From: Enterobacter dykesii
GTDB lineage: Bacteria; Pseudomonadota; Gammaproteobacteria; Enterobacterales; Enterobacteriaceae
DNA: 64,000 nucleotides
Direction: 5' to 3'
Assembly (NCBI RefSeq): GCF_008364625.2
Contig: NZ_CP126604.1
Location: 1,674,001 to 1,738,000 of the forward strand
Shown here: positions 37,811 to 49,845 of the stretch, piece after piece
Numbering within the stretch: position 1 is the stretch's first letter
Layout of the letters: each line of letters starts with the position of its first letter
Position numbers and translations under genes: made by a program
Notes under the pieces: model-generated
Database searches by the model: none
What the model was told of the DNA's origin: nothing
Seen by the model: the letters and a program-made list of their open reading frames with translations, nothing else

Positions 37811-39034
37811 ATGGATAAATTACTTGAGCGTTTTTTACAGTACGTTTCGCTGGATACCCAATCTAAGCCGGGTGTTCGCCAGGTGCCGAGCACCGAAGGC
37901 CAGTGGAAGTTGTTAAACCTGCTTAAAGAGCAGCTTGACGCCATGGGGCTGGTCAACGTCACGTTAAGCGAAAAAGGCACTGTGATGGGAACGCTGCCGG
38001 CGAATGTCCAGGGTGACATTCCGGCGATTGGCTTTATCTCTCATGTCGACACCTCTCCGGATTTTAGCGGCAAACATGTGAACCCGCAGATTGTGGAAAA
38101 TTACCGCGGCGGCGACATTGCGCTGGGCATTGGTGACGAAGTGCTCTCGCCGGTGATGTTCCCGGTACTGCACCAGCTGCTGGGCCAGACGCTGATCACC
38201 ACCGACGGGAAGACGCTGCTGGGGGCAGATGATAAGGCGGGGATCGCGGAGATCATGACGGCGCTGGCGGTGCTGAAGGGCAAAAATATCCCGCACGGGG
38301 ATATCCGCGTGGCCTTTACGCCGGATGAAGAGGTCGGCAAGGGCGCGAAGCATTTCGACGTGGAAGCCTTTAACGCGCAGTGGGCCTATACCGTCGACGG
38401 CGGTGGCGTCGGTGAACTGGAGTATGAAAACTTCAATGCCGCGTCCGTCACGATTAAAATTGTCGGCAACAACGTTCATCCCGGCTCGGCGAAAGGCGTC
38501 ATGGTAAACGCGCTGTCGCTGGCGTCCAGAATTCATGCAGAAGTCCCGGCGGAAGAGAGCCCTGAACAGACCGAAGGGTATGAAGGTTTCTATCACCTGA
38601 CCAGCATCAAAGGCACCGTAGATAGCGCGCAGATGCACTACATCATCCGCGATTTCGACCGCAAAGCCTTTGAGGCGCGCAAGCGCAAGATGATGGAGAT
38701 CGCGAAGAAGGTCGGTAAAGGGTTACACCCTGATTGCTATATTGAGCTGATCATTGAAGACAGCTATTACAACATGCGCGAGAAGGTGATGGCGCATCCG
38801 CATATTCTCGATATCGCCCAGCAGGCGATGCGCGACTGCGATATTGAACCGCAGCTGAAGCCGATTCGCGGCGGCACCGACGGTTCTCAGCTGTCGTTTA
38901 TGGGGCTGCCGTGCCCGAACCTGTTTACCGGTGGCTATAACTATCATGGTAAGCATGAGTTTGTGACGCTGGAAGGGATGGAAAAAGCGGTGAAGGTGAT
39001 AGTGCGGATAGCGGAGTTAACCGCTAAACGCTAA
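37811..39034 (+). CDS. pepT: Peptidase T (tripeptidase)
   Basis: Cytoplasmic zinc aminotripeptidase of the M20 family. The ATG at 37811 after GAGGGTG gives 407 residues, near the 408 of E. coli. Metal motifs: [36 protein letters not shown] and the last zinc His in NYHGKHEF. E. coli pepT is FNR-activated; here only a half-conserved site (TTGAT GCTT ATTGA, 37766-37779) is visible upstream. Confidence 0.96.
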   Translation: MDKLLERFLQYVSLDTQSKPGVRQVPSTEGQWKLLNLLKEQLDAMGLVNVTLSEKGTVMGTLPANVQGDIPAIGFISHVDTSPDFSGKHVNPQIVENYRGGDIALGIGDEVLSPVMFPVLHQLLGQTLITTDGKTLLGADDKAGIAEIMTALAVLKGKNIPHGDIRVAFTPDEEVGKGAKHFDVEAFNAQWAYTVDGGGVGELEYENFNAASVTIKIVGNNVHPGSAKGVMVNALSLASRIHAEVPAEESPEQTEGYEGFYHLTSIKGTVDSAQMHYIIRDFDRKAFEARKRKMMEIAKKVGKGLHPDCYIELIIEDSYYNMREKVMAHPHILDIAQQAMRDCDIEPQLKPIRGGTDGSQLSFMGLPCPNLFTGGYNYHGKHEFVTLEGMEKAVKVIVRIAELTAKR

Positions 39035-39035
39035 G

Positions 39036-39066
39036 AAAAAGCCCGGTGGCGAAGCGCCGCCGGGCA
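39036..39066 (-). terminator. Terminator for roxA (convergent with pepT)
   Basis: Near-perfect hairpin GCCCGGCGGCG-CTTCG-CCACCGGGC read on the reverse strand, followed by T5. It lies 11 bases past the roxA stop and just past the pepT stop. Confidence 0.8.
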
Positions 39067-39076
39067 TGAGAGCGAC

Positions 39077-40198
39077 TCAGTCCTCAAAGAACCAGTACCC
39101 GCTGTTGACCAGCGCGGCCAGCATCGCGAGGAAGGAAGGATCTTCCAGCGCATCGCCAAAGGTGTCAGCAGTCAGCACCAGATGGCTGGCAATGGCTTCC
39201 AGCGCCGGACGGTGCGGAGAGTCCAGCCTCTCGCCGTTGACGAACACCTCCTCACCAATGCGCAGCACGCGCAAACCGCCCAGACGCGTCAGCTTGTCGC
39301 CCTGCTGAAGCGCATCATAAATCTCGTCAGCCTGATAAGGTGGCTCCGGCGGCGCAACGTCCAGCTCATGACGAGACTGGCTGATAAACTCCCCAAACCA
39401 CTGTTTGAAATGTTCCGGCTCGTTGATCAGATCCAGCATCATGCCGCGCAGCTTATCCAGCTCTGCGGGCAGGATATCGGCCGGATGCTCGCGCGCAGGC
39501 ACACCAGGGTCGCTGTAACGATAGCTGCCCAGCTCGCGCTGCAGAACGTAGTCGGCAAATCCGCTGATCATCTCGCGGCCGCTTGGCGCGCGGAACCCCA
39601 CGGAGTAGTTGAGTGAGTTTTCCAGGGAGTAGCCTTCGTGAGGGAATCCCGGCGGAATGTAGAGAATATCACCCGGTTCCAGCTCTTCGTCGATAATCCC
39701 TTCAAACGGGTCAACCTGAAGCAGATCCGGATGCGGGCAGTGCTGTTTCATTGGCACTTTTTCGCCCACGCGCCAGCGGCGGCGGCCCGTACCCTGAATG
39801 ATGAACACGTCGTACTGGTCAAGATGTGGACCTACGCCGCCGCCCGGCACGGAGAAGGAGATCATCAGATCGTCCATGCGCCAGTCGGGCAGGGCGCGGA
39901 ACGGGCGCATTAATGCGGCAGTGGGCTCATGCCAGTGGTTGACCGCCTGCACCAGCAGCGACCAGTTGTTTTCACCGAGGTGATCGTAGCTTTCGAAAGG
40001 ACCGTGGCTAACCTGCCATTTCCCGTCCTGGTGGCTGACCAGACGGCTGTCGACTTCGTTTTCCATGGCCAGACCTGCCAGCTCGTCAGGCGAGATAGGG
40101 TCGACAAAATTGCTGAATCCGCGTTTCAGAACCACCGGGCGTTTTTGCCAGTAACGTTCAATAAACTCGGGCCAGTTAAGCGTTAAGTGATAATCCAT
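39077..40198 (-). CDS. roxA: Ribosomal protein uL16 arginine 3-hydroxylase RoxA
   Basis: JmjC-type 2-oxoglutarate/Fe(II) oxygenase that hydroxylates Arg81 of ribosomal protein uL16 (YcfD in older naming). 373 residues, the E. coli length. Iron ligands His125 and Asp127 in GPHLDQYD, and the distal His in PPGFPHEGYS. A C-terminal winged-helix dimer region follows. Between pepT and phoQ as in E. coli. Confidence 0.96.
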   Translation of the reverse strand: MDYHLTLNWPEFIERYWQKRPVVLKRGFSNFVDPISPDELAGLAMENEVDSRLVSHQDGKWQVSHGPFESYDHLGENNWSLLVQAVNHWHEPTAALMRPFRALPDWRMDDLMISFSVPGGGVGPHLDQYDVFIIQGTGRRRWRVGEKVPMKQHCPHPDLLQVDPFEGIIDEELEPGDILYIPPGFPHEGYSLENSLNYSVGFRAPSGREMISGFADYVLQRELGSYRYSDPGVPAREHPADILPAELDKLRGMMLDLINEPEHFKQWFGEFISQSRHELDVAPPEPPYQADEIYDALQQGDKLTRLGGLRVLRIGEEVFVNGERLDSPHRPALEAIASHLVLTADTFGDALEDPSFLAMLAALVNSGYWFFED

Positions 40199-40289
40199 AT
40201 TTTTTTATTCCGCAGGCTCTTACTGACTCGGATTATAACGGAAGCTCAGCCCCCAGGCTGCGAGATCCTCGCATTTTTCACATAACGGG

Positions 40290-41753
40290 TTAACTATCGT
40301 TCAATGTGGGCTGCTGGCGACCCAAAATAACCTCCATTCTGGCGCCGCCCAGCAAGCTCTCACTGGTTTCTATTTTCCCGTCGTACTGGTCGACAATCTC
40401 GCGGGCGACGGCCAATCCTACGCCCTGGCCAGGACGTAGCGTATCGGCTCGCTGACCGCGATCGAACACCACGTCACGCTTATTGCTTGGGATCCCCGGG
40501 CCATCATCCTCAACGATAATATGCAGTTCGGTTTCCGTCTGACGCGCAGACACTTCCACGAACTCCAGACAGTATTTGCAGGCGTTATCCAGCAAATTAC
40601 CCATCACTTCCATGAAGTCATTTTTTTCACCCACAAAGCTAATCTCTGGCGAGATATCGAGGCTGATGTTCACCCCTTTACGCTGATACACCTTGTTGAG
40701 GGCGGACGTGAGGTTATCCAGAAGCGGGGCTACCGGGTGCAGCTCGCGGCTCAGAAGCGCGCTGCCGGAACGCATGCTGGCGCGGTGCAGGTAATAGCCA
40801 ATTTGCTGGGAAATACGGCTGATCTGCTCCAGCATCACCGGCTCGGCATCATCGACGCTCAGCTTCGAGCTGCGCATTGAACGCAGGGTACTTTGCATGA
40901 CGGCCAGGGGAGTTTTCAGGCTGTGGGTCAGGTCGGTAAGGGTGGTACGGTATTTATCGTAGCGTTCGCGTTCACTTTTCAGCAGGCGGTTGAGGTTACG
41001 CACCAGGCTGGTGAGCTCACGGGTGGTTTCCGGGTTCAGCTTCTCGCGATGATGTTCTTCCAGCTCACGAACCTCTTTCGCCAGTGATTCAATGGGGCGC
41101 AAGCTCCACCACGCCGCCACCCACAGCAGTGGGATCACCAGCAGGAGATTCGCAGCCAGAACGTAGATGAACCAGCTCCAGACCATATAAGAGCGCTTCA
41201 GCTCGACCGGAATGGTGTCGATCACCACGATGGTCAGCTGCGGCATGTTCAGCGTCGCTGGATAGAGGTTGATCGCGACGGAGTGCGTCATCTCCGTCTC
41301 GGCGTTGTCGGCGCGGATCTCGTTCAGCTTTTGCTGCAGGGAGCGATCTTCATGGATCAGCGAGCTGGTGGTGTTGAGATCGGCTTCAATTTCGTGAAAT
41401 CCGTTGGTTTTGAGCCATTCCGGACGAATGCTTTTGACCAGCCAGGGAATATCACGCTGCGCCCACAGTAATTTCCCCTTTTCGTTATAAATCAGGGCTA
41501 GCGTCGGGCTCTGCTGGTTGAGGTTTTCCGGCATTTCGACGGTAATTTGATTGTTTTCCCACTTCGCCAGGGTATAAAACAGATTGCTTTCGCCACGTAA
41601 CAGCCGAAAGGTGGTTTTATCAAAGCTGACGCTGTAGCCTACCAGGGCGACCATGCCGTAGGAGAGCGACAGCACCAGCACGACGGCAGCCGTGGCCAGT
41701 AAGAAACGAACCCGCAGCGAGAGGGGCAGAATGTGGCGTAAAATCCGTCTCAT
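40290..41753 (-). CDS. phoQ: Sensor histidine kinase PhoQ
   Basis: Inner-membrane sensor for low Mg2+, acid pH and cationic antimicrobial peptides; phosphorylates PhoP. 487 residues: TM1 about 17-38, periplasmic PAS-like sensor to about 193, TM2 195-215, HAMP, phospho-His in [11 protein letters not shown], and ATP-binding N box DNACKYC with G boxes. The membrane-facing acidic patch that in E. coli reads EDDDDAE (148-154) is here ADNAETE, clearly less acidic; see findings. It starts immediately after the phoP stop. Confidence 0.96.
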   Translation of the reverse strand: MRRILRHILPLSLRVRFLLATAAVVLVLSLSYGMVALVGYSVSFDKTTFRLLRGESNLFYTLAKWENNQITVEMPENLNQQSPTLALIYNEKGKLLWAQRDIPWLVKSIRPEWLKTNGFHEIEADLNTTSSLIHEDRSLQQKLNEIRADNAETEMTHSVAINLYPATLNMPQLTIVVIDTIPVELKRSYMVWSWFIYVLAANLLLVIPLLWVAAWWSLRPIESLAKEVRELEEHHREKLNPETTRELTSLVRNLNRLLKSERERYDKYRTTLTDLTHSLKTPLAVMQSTLRSMRSSKLSVDDAEPVMLEQISRISQQIGYYLHRASMRSGSALLSRELHPVAPLLDNLTSALNKVYQRKGVNISLDISPEISFVGEKNDFMEVMGNLLDNACKYCLEFVEVSARQTETELHIIVEDDGPGIPSNKRDVVFDRGQRADTLRPGQGVGLAVAREIVDQYDGKIETSESLLGGARMEVILGRQQPTLNDS

Positions 41754-42425
41754 TTAGCGTAATTCGAACAGATAGCCCTGGCCACGGACGGTGGTAATCA
41801 CATCCTGCGGATACTGCGCCTGAATTTTCTTACGCAAACGTCCCATCAGCACGTCAATGGTATGGCTCTCGCGCAGTTCAGCATCAGGGTAAAGCTGGAG
41901 CATTAAGGAATCTTTGCTCACCACTTTGCCATTGTTGCGGATCAGCGTTTCCATGATGGTGTATTCGAAGGCGGTGAGCTTAATCACTTCATCATTGATC
42001 GCTAATTCCCGGCGGGAGAGATCGACCTGGAATGGCGGAATGGAAATAACCTGTGAAGCCAGCCCGCTGTTGCGGCGTAACAGCGCCTGCATGCGCGCCG
42101 CCACCTCTTCAATATGAAACGGCTTGGTGACGTAATCGTCGGCACCCGCGCTGAGCACTTCAACCTTATCCTGCCAGCCTTCACGGGCGGTCAGAACCAG
42201 AACCGGTAGAGAGACATCGTGGCTGCGCCAGCGACGAATTAACGACAGACCATCTTCGTCAGGCAACCCTAAATCGACAATGGCGATATCCGGCAGATGT
42301 TCATTGAGATAATAATCGGCTTCTTTCGCATCTTCAGCATCGTCCACCTGATGTCCCATCTCCTGAAGCTGAACCTTCAGGTGATGGCGTAGCAATGCGT
42401 TATCCTCAACAACCAGTACGCGCAT
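41754..42425 (-). CDS. phoP: Response regulator PhoP
   Basis: OmpR-type transcription factor of the Mg2+/peptide stress regulon. Starting at the second of two ATG codons gives 223 residues as in E. coli; the first ATG (42428) would add one Met. The phospho-acceptor is Asp51 in IAIVDLGLP, with acidic residues EDN near the N-terminus and switch Lys in YVTKPF. The winged-helix domain contains [18 protein letters not shown]. Autoregulated through the PhoP box upstream. Confidence 0.97.
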   Translation of the reverse strand: MRVLVVEDNALLRHHLKVQLQEMGHQVDDAEDAKEADYYLNEHLPDIAIVDLGLPDEDGLSLIRRWRSHDVSLPVLVLTAREGWQDKVEVLSAGADDYVTKPFHIEEVAARMQALLRRNSGLASQVISIPPFQVDLSRRELAINDEVIKLTAFEYTIMETLIRNNGKVVSKDSLMLQLYPDAELRESHTIDVLMGRLRKKIQAQYPQDVITTVRGQGYLFELR

Positions 42426-42486
42426 CATCTCTTCTCCCTAAATAATTGGTATGAATAGTTTAACGCTGATTATGTTGTTGTGGGGA

Positions 42487-42503
42487 TAAACATTGAGTAA
42501 ACC
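42487..42503 (-). promoter_or_regulatory. PhoP box of the phoPQ promoter
   Basis: Reverse strand GGTTTA-CTCAA-TGTTTA is an exact direct-repeat PhoP box ((T/G)GTTTA-N5-(T/G)GTTTA). A -10-like CATAAT begins 12 bases downstream, the standard geometry for PhoP-activated promoters. It lies about 60 bases before phoP. Confidence 0.88.
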
Positions 42504-42548
42504 GGGAAAAAGCATCCCCCTTTTCGGGCGAAGAGGGGGAGAAGGGCG

Positions 42549-44568
<2,020 letters not shown>

Positions 44569-44594
44569 ACGGTCTCCTTTATGTGTGAATCGTA

Positions 44595-45707
44595 TTAAAC
44601 AGCAGGCAGCGGCAGGCGCTGTTCAATGATCCCGCCGCCCAGACAGATTTCGCCGCTGTAGAAGACAGCAGACTGACCCGGGGTGACGGCGGCCACCGGC
44701 TCGTCGAAACGCACGTCAATGCGATCGTCATCAAGCGCGGTAATGGTGCAAGGAATATCGGTCTGACGGTAGCGCGTTTTCACCGTGCAGCGCAGCGTGC
44801 CTTTCAGCGGCTCACGATCGACCCAGTGCAGCTGCTGCGCGATAAGGCCAACGGACATCAGACGCGGATGATCGTGGCCCTGGGCAACAACCAGAATATT
44901 GTTTTCGACGTCTTTGTCGACAACATACCATGGATCTTCGCTACCTTCTTTGGTCCCGCCAATACCCAGGCCTTTGCGCTGGCCGAGCGTGTGGTACATC
45001 AGCCCCTGATGCTGGCCAATCTCTTCCCCGTCGACGGTGACAATTTTACCCGGCTGAGCAGGCAGGTAACGTCCCAGGAAATCGCGGAATTTGCGCTCGC
45101 CGATGAAGCAGATGCCGGTAGAGTCTTTTTTCTTCGCGGTGATGAGGTCCAGCTCTTCGGCGATTTTACGCACCTGCGGCTTTTCCAGCTCGCCGACCGG
45201 GAACAGGCTCTGGGCGATTTGCTCATGGCTCAGCGTATAGAGGAAGTAGCTTTGATCTTTGTTGCCGTCCAGACCGCGCAGCAGCTGGCTTTTGCCATTC
45301 ACGTCTGCACGGCGCACGTAGTGACCGGTCGCGATGTAGTCAGCGCCCAGATCTTCCGCAGCGAATTCCAGGAAGGCCTTAAATTTGATCTCTTTGTTGC
45401 ACAGAATATCCGGGTTCGGCGTGCGGCCCGCTTTGTACTCTTCCAGGAACAGTTCAAAAACGTTGTCCCAGTATTCTGCGGCAAAGTTAACGGTGTGCAG
45501 TTCAATGCCGAGCTTGTCGCACACGGCCTGCGCATCGGCGAGATCCGCTGCGGCGGTGCAGTATTCCTCGCCATCATCTTCCTCCCAGTTCTTCATGAAC
45601 AGGCCCTCCACCTTATAGCCCTGTTGCTGCAACAGGTAGGCGGAAACGGAGGAATCGACACCGCCGGACATGCCGACGATCACTTTTTTCTGGCTGTTAT
45701 CTGACAT
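44595..45707 (-). CDS. mnmA: tRNA 2-thiouridylase MnmA
   Basis: Transfers sulfur from the TusABCDE relay to U34 of tRNA-Lys, -Glu and -Gln. ATG at 45707 ([12 protein letters not shown]) gives 370 residues; the open frame upstream runs into nudJ. PP-loop [12 protein letters not shown], catalytic Cys in [14 protein letters not shown] and partner Cys in [13 protein letters not shown] are intact. Confidence 0.96.
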   Translation of the reverse strand: MSDNSQKKVIVGMSGGVDSSVSAYLLQQQGYKVEGLFMKNWEEDDGEEYCTAAADLADAQAVCDKLGIELHTVNFAAEYWDNVFELFLEEYKAGRTPNPDILCNKEIKFKAFLEFAAEDLGADYIATGHYVRRADVNGKSQLLRGLDGNKDQSYFLYTLSHEQIAQSLFPVGELEKPQVRKIAEELDLITAKKKDSTGICFIGERKFRDFLGRYLPAQPGKIVTVDGEEIGQHQGLMYHTLGQRKGLGIGGTKEGSEDPWYVVDKDVENNILVVAQGHDHPRLMSVGLIAQQLHWVDREPLKGTLRCTVKTRYRQTDIPCTITALDDDRIDVRFDEPVAAVTPGQSAVFYSGEICLGGGIIEQRLPLPAV

Positions 45708-45747
45708 GGAATACTCACGACATTGAACTTCAAGGCGGCGTATTCTA

Positions 45748-46221
45748 TCACGCCCCCCCACCATTGACACCCTCTGTAAACGGCCAGTTAAATGCGCCGA
45801 TGACATCCAGCGGCAGGCGTGCGCCTGACTGCCAGCAGCGAATGCTTTCCGCAACCAGCGGCGAGCGCAGGTTTGGCGCGTTCAGGATCTCGTCGGCGGT
45901 CACCCACAGACAGCGGTCGATATCGTCATCCTGCGGCTCAGTGGCGCACGTTTCGCTAAGCTCAACGGCAAATAAAAAGCGCAGGAACGGGGTGTGATCG
46001 GGTGCGATCCACTGATGCATGCGGATGAAGTACTGAGGCTCAGCGTGAATGCCGGTCTCTTCCCACAGCTCGCGTTTGGCTGCCTGCAGCAAGGTTTCAT
46101 TGGCTTCAAGGTGTCCGGCAGGCTGGTTCCACAGCGCTTTGCCGTTAATGCTCTCTTCGACGACAAGGAATTTACCCCGGGCGTGGACCACGCAGGCAAC
46201 CGTGACATGAGGTTTAAACAT
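45748..46221 (-). CDS. nudJ: Nudix phosphatase NudJ
   Basis: Nudix hydrolase acting on HMP-pyrophosphate and nucleoside di/triphosphates. 157 residues with the complete Nudix box [22 protein letters not shown] (shown in order, G-x5-E-x7-REUxEExG). Between rluE and mnmA, 40 bases from mnmA, as in E. coli (ymfB). Confidence 0.94.
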   Translation of the reverse strand: MFKPHVTVACVVHARGKFLVVEESINGKALWNQPAGHLEANETLLQAAKRELWEETGIHAEPQYFIRMHQWIAPDHTPFLRFLFAVELSETCATEPQDDDIDRCLWVTADEILNAPNLRSPLVAESIRCWQSGARLPLDVIGAFNWPFTEGVNGGGA

Positions 46222-46230
46222 AGTGACTCC

Positions 46231-46884
46231 TTAAGGGGTAACGTCGCGCCATTCGCCGTTTGCCAGCGTTTCCAGGGTGTAGCTGCCCATGGCGTAGCGA
46301 ATCAGACGCAGGGTAGGGAAGCCAACGTGCGCGGTCATGCGCCGAACCTGGCGGTTGCGGCCTTCATAAAGGGTTATTTTTAGCCAGCTTGTTGGGATGG
46401 ATTTGCGTTCGCGAATCGGCGGGTTGCGCGGCCAAAGCCACTCCGGTTCATTCACGCGCTCAATACCTGCGGGCAGGGTTGGGCCGTCGTTCAACGTCAC
46501 GCCGCTGCGTAGCGCTGCCAGCGTCGCGTCATCCGGCTCGCCTTCCACCTGGACGAAGTAAATTTTACCGGTGCGTTTGCCCGGCTGCGTGAGCTTCGCC
46601 TGCAACGCGCCGTCGTTGGTTAAGACCAGAAGGCCTTCGCTATCGCGGTCCAGGCGCCCGGCTGCGTAGACCCCCTGAACAGGGATGTAGTCCTTCAGCG
46701 TGCTGCGCCCGGCTTCATCGGTAAACTGCGGCAAAACATCGTAGGGTTTATTGAACAAAATAACCCGCTTCGGCTGGGTTTCTTGCGGTCTTCTGGCGGC
46801 TTGTCGCGAGCTGAATCGCTCAACCCGGTGTTTTGTAAAAGAAGTTTTCTTCATGGTATTTTCAGGCGTTATCAATTGCCGCAT
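46231..46884 (-). CDS. rluE: 23S rRNA pseudouridine(2457) synthase RluE
   Basis: RsuA-family enzyme forming pseudouridine 2457 in 23S rRNA. 217 residues, the E. coli length; catalytic Asp in [11 protein letters not shown], and the RsuA-type C-terminal motif [10 protein letters not shown]. The basic N-terminus ([21 protein letters not shown]) replaces the S4 domain found in other members. Diverges from icd. Confidence 0.96.
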   Translation of the reverse strand: MRQLITPENTMKKTSFTKHRVERFSSRQAARRPQETQPKRVILFNKPYDVLPQFTDEAGRSTLKDYIPVQGVYAAGRLDRDSEGLLVLTNDGALQAKLTQPGKRTGKIYFVQVEGEPDDATLAALRSGVTLNDGPTLPAGIERVNEPEWLWPRNPPIRERKSIPTSWLKITLYEGRNRQVRRMTAHVGFPTLRLIRYAMGSYTLETLANGEWRDVTP

Positions 46885-47001
46885 TATAGCCTAATAACGA
46901 AGACCTTTCATGGCGCAGGACAATCAGGTACTATCGAAGGGCTCATTACAATTTATTAACATAAGATCAGTAACAACCAGAAGCGCTCGAAGGAGAGGTT
47001 A

Positions 47002-48252
47002 ATGGAAAGCAAAGTAGTTGTTCCGGCGGAAGGTAAAAAGATCACCCTGCAAAACGGCAAGATTAACGTTCCTCACAATCCGATTATCCCGTTCATCGAA
47101 GGTGACGGAATCGGTGTAGACGTTACCCCGGCAATGCTGAAAGTGGTTGATGCCGCTGTTGAGAAAGCCTACAAAGGCGAGCGTAAAATTTCCTGGATGG
47201 AAATTTACACCGGTGAGAAATCTACTCAAGTTTATGGCCAGGACGTCTGGCTGCCAGCAGAAACGCTGGACCTGATCCGCGACTACCGCGTTGCTATTAA
47301 AGGCCCACTGACGACGCCAGTTGGCGGCGGTATCCGTTCCCTGAACGTGGCACTGCGTCAGGAGCTGGACCTGTACGTGTGTCTGCGTCCGGTTCGTTAC
47401 TATCAGGGCACCCCAAGCCCGGTTAAGCACCCTGAACTGACCGATATGGTTATCTTCCGCGAAAACTCAGAAGACATCTACGCGGGTATCGAATGGAAAG
47501 CGGACTCTGCTGACGCAGAGAAAGTGATCAAATTCCTGCGCGAAGAGATGGGCGTGAAGAAAATTCGCTTCCCTGAGCATTGCGGTATCGGCATCAAGCC
47601 ATGCTCTGAAGACGGTACTAAACGTCTGGTGCGTGCGGCCATCGAATACGCGATCACCAACGACCGTGACTCTGTGACCCTGGTTCACAAAGGCAACATC
47701 ATGAAGTTCACCGAAGGCGCGTTCAAAGACTGGGGCTACCAGTTGGCGAAAGAAGAGTTCGGTGGTGAGCTGATCGACGGTGGCCCATGGCAGAAGATTA
47801 AGAACCCGAACACCGGCAAAGAAATCATCATTAAAGATGTGATCGCCGATGCGTTCCTGCAGCAGATCCTGCTGCGTCCTGCAGAATACGACGTGATTGC
47901 CTGTATGAACCTGAACGGTGACTACATCTCTGACGCCCTGGCAGCACAGGTTGGCGGTATCGGTATCGCCCCTGGCGCGAACATCGGTGACGAGTGCGCC
48001 CTGTTCGAAGCGACCCACGGTACTGCACCTAAATATGCAGGCCAGGACAAAGTGAACCCAGGCTCTATCATCCTGTCCGCAGAGATGATGCTGCGTCATA
48101 TGGAATGGTTCGAAGCCGCAGACCTGATTGTCAAAGGTATGGAAGGCGCGATTAACGCGAAAACCGTCACCTATGACTTCGAACGTCTGATGGAAGGCGC
48201 TAAGCTGCTGAAATGCTCAGAGTTTGGCGACGCGATTATCGCGAACATGTAA
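47002..48252 (+). CDS. icd: NADP-dependent isocitrate dehydrogenase, prophage-joined 3' end
   Basis: TCA-cycle enzyme converting isocitrate to 2-oxoglutarate. 416 residues; the regulatory Ser113 is in [14 protein letters not shown], substrate Arg/Tyr residues and NADP loops are intact. Close to the 3' end the E. coli MGWTEAADL reads MEWFEAADL (from about base 48099). Phages e14 and 21 insert here and supply a substitute icd end, so about the last 150 bases are probably phage-borne. The enzyme should remain functional. Confidence 0.97.
   Translation: MESKVVVPAEGKKITLQNGKINVPHNPIIPFIEGDGIGVDVTPAMLKVVDAAVEKAYKGERKISWMEIYTGEKSTQVYGQDVWLPAETLDLIRDYRVAIKGPLTTPVGGGIRSLNVALRQELDLYVCLRPVRYYQGTPSPVKHPELTDMVIFRENSEDIYAGIEWKADSADAEKVIKFLREEMGVKKIRFPEHCGIGIKPCSEDGTKRLVRAAIEYAITNDRDSVTLVHKGNIMKFTEGAFKDWGYQLAKEEFGGELIDGGPWQKIKNPNTGKEIIIKDVIADAFLQQILLRPAEYDVIACMNLNGDYISDALAAQVGGIGIAPGANIGDECALFEATHGTAPKYAGQDKVNPGSIILSAEMMLRHMEWFEAADLIVKGMEGAINAKTVTYDFERLMEGAKLLKCSEFGDAIIANM
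48090..48252. other. Probable attL region within the 3' end of icd
   Basis: Inferred: the integrase at 52471-53598 closely resembles IntE of e14, which recombines within the 3' part of icd. The join would lie near where icd begins to differ from its relatives. The exact core cannot be set without the second icd fragment (attR), which is not in the window. Confidence 0.55.
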
Positions 48253-48272
48253 TCCAGATTCTGGGTTAAACT

Positions 48273-48303
48273 GGAACGGGAGCCGATTGGTTCCCGTTTT
48301 TAT
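48273..48303 (+). terminator. Terminator after icd
   Basis: Hairpin AACGGGA...TTCCCGTT (loop about 9 bases) followed by T4ATTATT, 21 bases past the icd stop. Confidence 0.85.
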
Positions 48304-48666
48304 TATTAGTTTTCGAATGGTTATCAACAATTTATCAAAATAGATTATCAAAACCCTCTCTTAATCAGATGTTTTTTCCTATTATTTCCGCATTGGCCAT
48401 AACAATTTACCGGACGGCATACAGGTTGCTATAAGCATATAATATGTATTCGGGCGTTGTAGTCTCCAAACTATCAGAAATGTATACAAACTCGGTTCTC
48501 ATATCCTTTTGCTATTTTATCTGGGAATCACTGGTTCCTGCTGGTTTCCTTAGTCAATGTACAAAAATATACATTTCATTGTGTGATTATAACTTTTTTT
48601 TGCGTATTTATATGCTGGTAACACAATTTTATCTCTGTATATTTAAGAGAAATTTTTGGAGGATCT
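48304..48666. other. AT-rich gap between icd and the cargo genes
   Basis: Very AT-rich, with many short A/T runs. The open frame at 48444-48674 has no ribosome site and its sequence looks random. It probably holds the promoter for the barrel-protein gene at 48667, but no promoter can be picked with confidence. Confidence 0.5.
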
Positions 48667-49149
48667 ATGCATAAAATTAAGCTTGCAGTGATATTTCTTT
48701 TTATTTGCGTTTTTAACACGACTGTATCTGCTAGTAATTCAATGTCTATGAATTATGCTATAGGCAAGAAAAATGGGGCGGAAAATATGCATGGATTGAA
48801 TATCATGTTTAGACACGATATGAATGATTTCGCACTGGTCGCATCAGGCACTTATATACAGAATACCAGCGGCTCTGGATATTCTTATTTAAAGAATAAA
48901 TATGCATCTATTATGCCGGGTATAGCATTTAACATTACGCAAGATATAAACTTATATGGGCTTGCTGGTCTTGCTTCTGGCTCAAAAATGAAACCTAATC
49001 AAACACATGAGGTTTACGGAGCTGCTTTTGGTGCTGGTTTTTTTTACAATTTAACAGACAACATTCAATTAAATTCAGGATATGAATTGGGAATTATTGA
49101 TAACAAAGAAATAAATACTTTCATCATTGGGATAGGATATTTGTTTTGA
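48667..49149 (+). CDS. Ail/Lom-type outer-membrane barrel protein
   Basis: 160 residues: signal peptide about 1-22 (FNTTVSA), then alternating amphipathic strands typical of the 8-stranded Ail/OmpX/Lom barrel, such as FALVASGTYIQNTSG, INLYGLAGLASG and VYGAAFGAGFFYN, ending in the aromatic terminal strand INTFIIGIGYLF required for outer-membrane assembly. Known relatives (Lom, PagC, Ail) are often phage-carried and act in serum resistance or adhesion; function here is inferred. Good ribosome site TGGAGGA. Codon use is AT-rich, unlike the core. Confidence 0.75.
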   Translation: MHKIKLAVIFLFICVFNTTVSASNSMSMNYAIGKKNGAENMHGLNIMFRHDMNDFALVASGTYIQNTSGSGYSYLKNKYASIMPGIAFNITQDINLYGLAGLASGSKMKPNQTHEVYGAAFGAGFFYNLTDNIQLNSGYELGIIDNKEINTFIIGIGYLF

Positions 49150-49166
49150 TTTTGAAGGTGAATAAA

Positions 49167-49703
49167 ATGATCTCTAAAAAATTATTAAGAATATACGTTA
49201 TTACTGACAATTATTTTTTATATCACGGCATCAGGGAACTTATTGAAGATTCAAAAGTTTTTGAATCTTATACATATAACGTTGAGCAAACCACAAAGCT
49301 TCCAACACTTATTTTTTATCATAAGTATCATACTCAAGATATTATTATTACAGATAACTTTTTACATTGTTATGCAGTTTCAAAATACAGACCAGAAAAA
49401 ACTTTGATTTTACCATGTAATTACGACTTGGATAAATACATTGAGTGTTTTAATGATTTAACAGACCAAAATGACTTTCATGATATGCTTCATTTTAAAA
49501 AACTATCATCACAAGAGACTCTTTTGTTCACTTTGTTTTCTGAAGGAACAACAGATGACAACATTGCAATTATTCTTAACATAACAAAAAAGACAATAAG
49601 CACACATCGACGTAATATTTTGCAAAAGTTGAATTTAAAAAATAGACATGAACTTTATATGTATGCTCTGGCAACAAAGGAGGGGGTTTATGAGCATGTA
49701 TAA
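49167..49703 (+). CDS. LuxR-type HTH regulator
   Basis: 178 residues from ATG 49167, 6 bases after GAAGGTG; a TTG at 49146 is less likely. C-terminal LuxR/GerE HTH is clear: LSSQETLLFTLFSEG, then TTDDNIAIILNITKKTISTHRRNIL and QKLNLKNRHELYMYAL. The N-terminus (IYVITDNYFLYHGIRELIEDS) looks like a receiver-derived fold without an obvious phospho-acceptor set. It follows the barrel gene by 17 bases, so both are probably cotranscribed. Target genes unknown. Confidence 0.78.
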   Translation: MISKKLLRIYVITDNYFLYHGIRELIEDSKVFESYTYNVEQTTKLPTLIFYHKYHTQDIIITDNFLHCYAVSKYRPEKTLILPCNYDLDKYIECFNDLTDQNDFHDMLHFKKLSSQETLLFTLFSEGTTDDNIAIILNITKKTISTHRRNILQKLNLKNRHELYMYALATKEGVYEHV

Positions 49704-49845
49704 TACAATATCTATTTTATCGATAATGGTATTGATTCCATTCTCAATCTATTGTCTTTATGCTAATTATCGCATAAACGAAAAGAAGAGTATTGCATCA
49801 GAAACAACACCATTATGGAGAAAGATTTTTCTGCCGCCTAAGTGA
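49690..49845 (+). CDS. Small single-pass membrane protein, 51 residues
   Basis: Starts at an ATG within the last codons of the LuxR-type gene, after AAGGAGGGGG, and overlaps it by 14 bases, so it is likely translationally coupled. One hydrophobic helix (ISILSIMVLIPFSIYCLYANY) leads to a basic tail (RINEKKSIAS...RKIFLPPK). No family recognised. Confidence 0.6.
   Translation: MSMYNTISILSIMVLIPFSIYCLYANYRINEKKSIASETTPLWRKIFLPPK

Noticed and set aside
48444..48674. A 76-codon frame between icd and the barrel-protein gene
   Set aside because: No ribosome site, overlaps the next start, and the sequence is what random AT-rich DNA gives.
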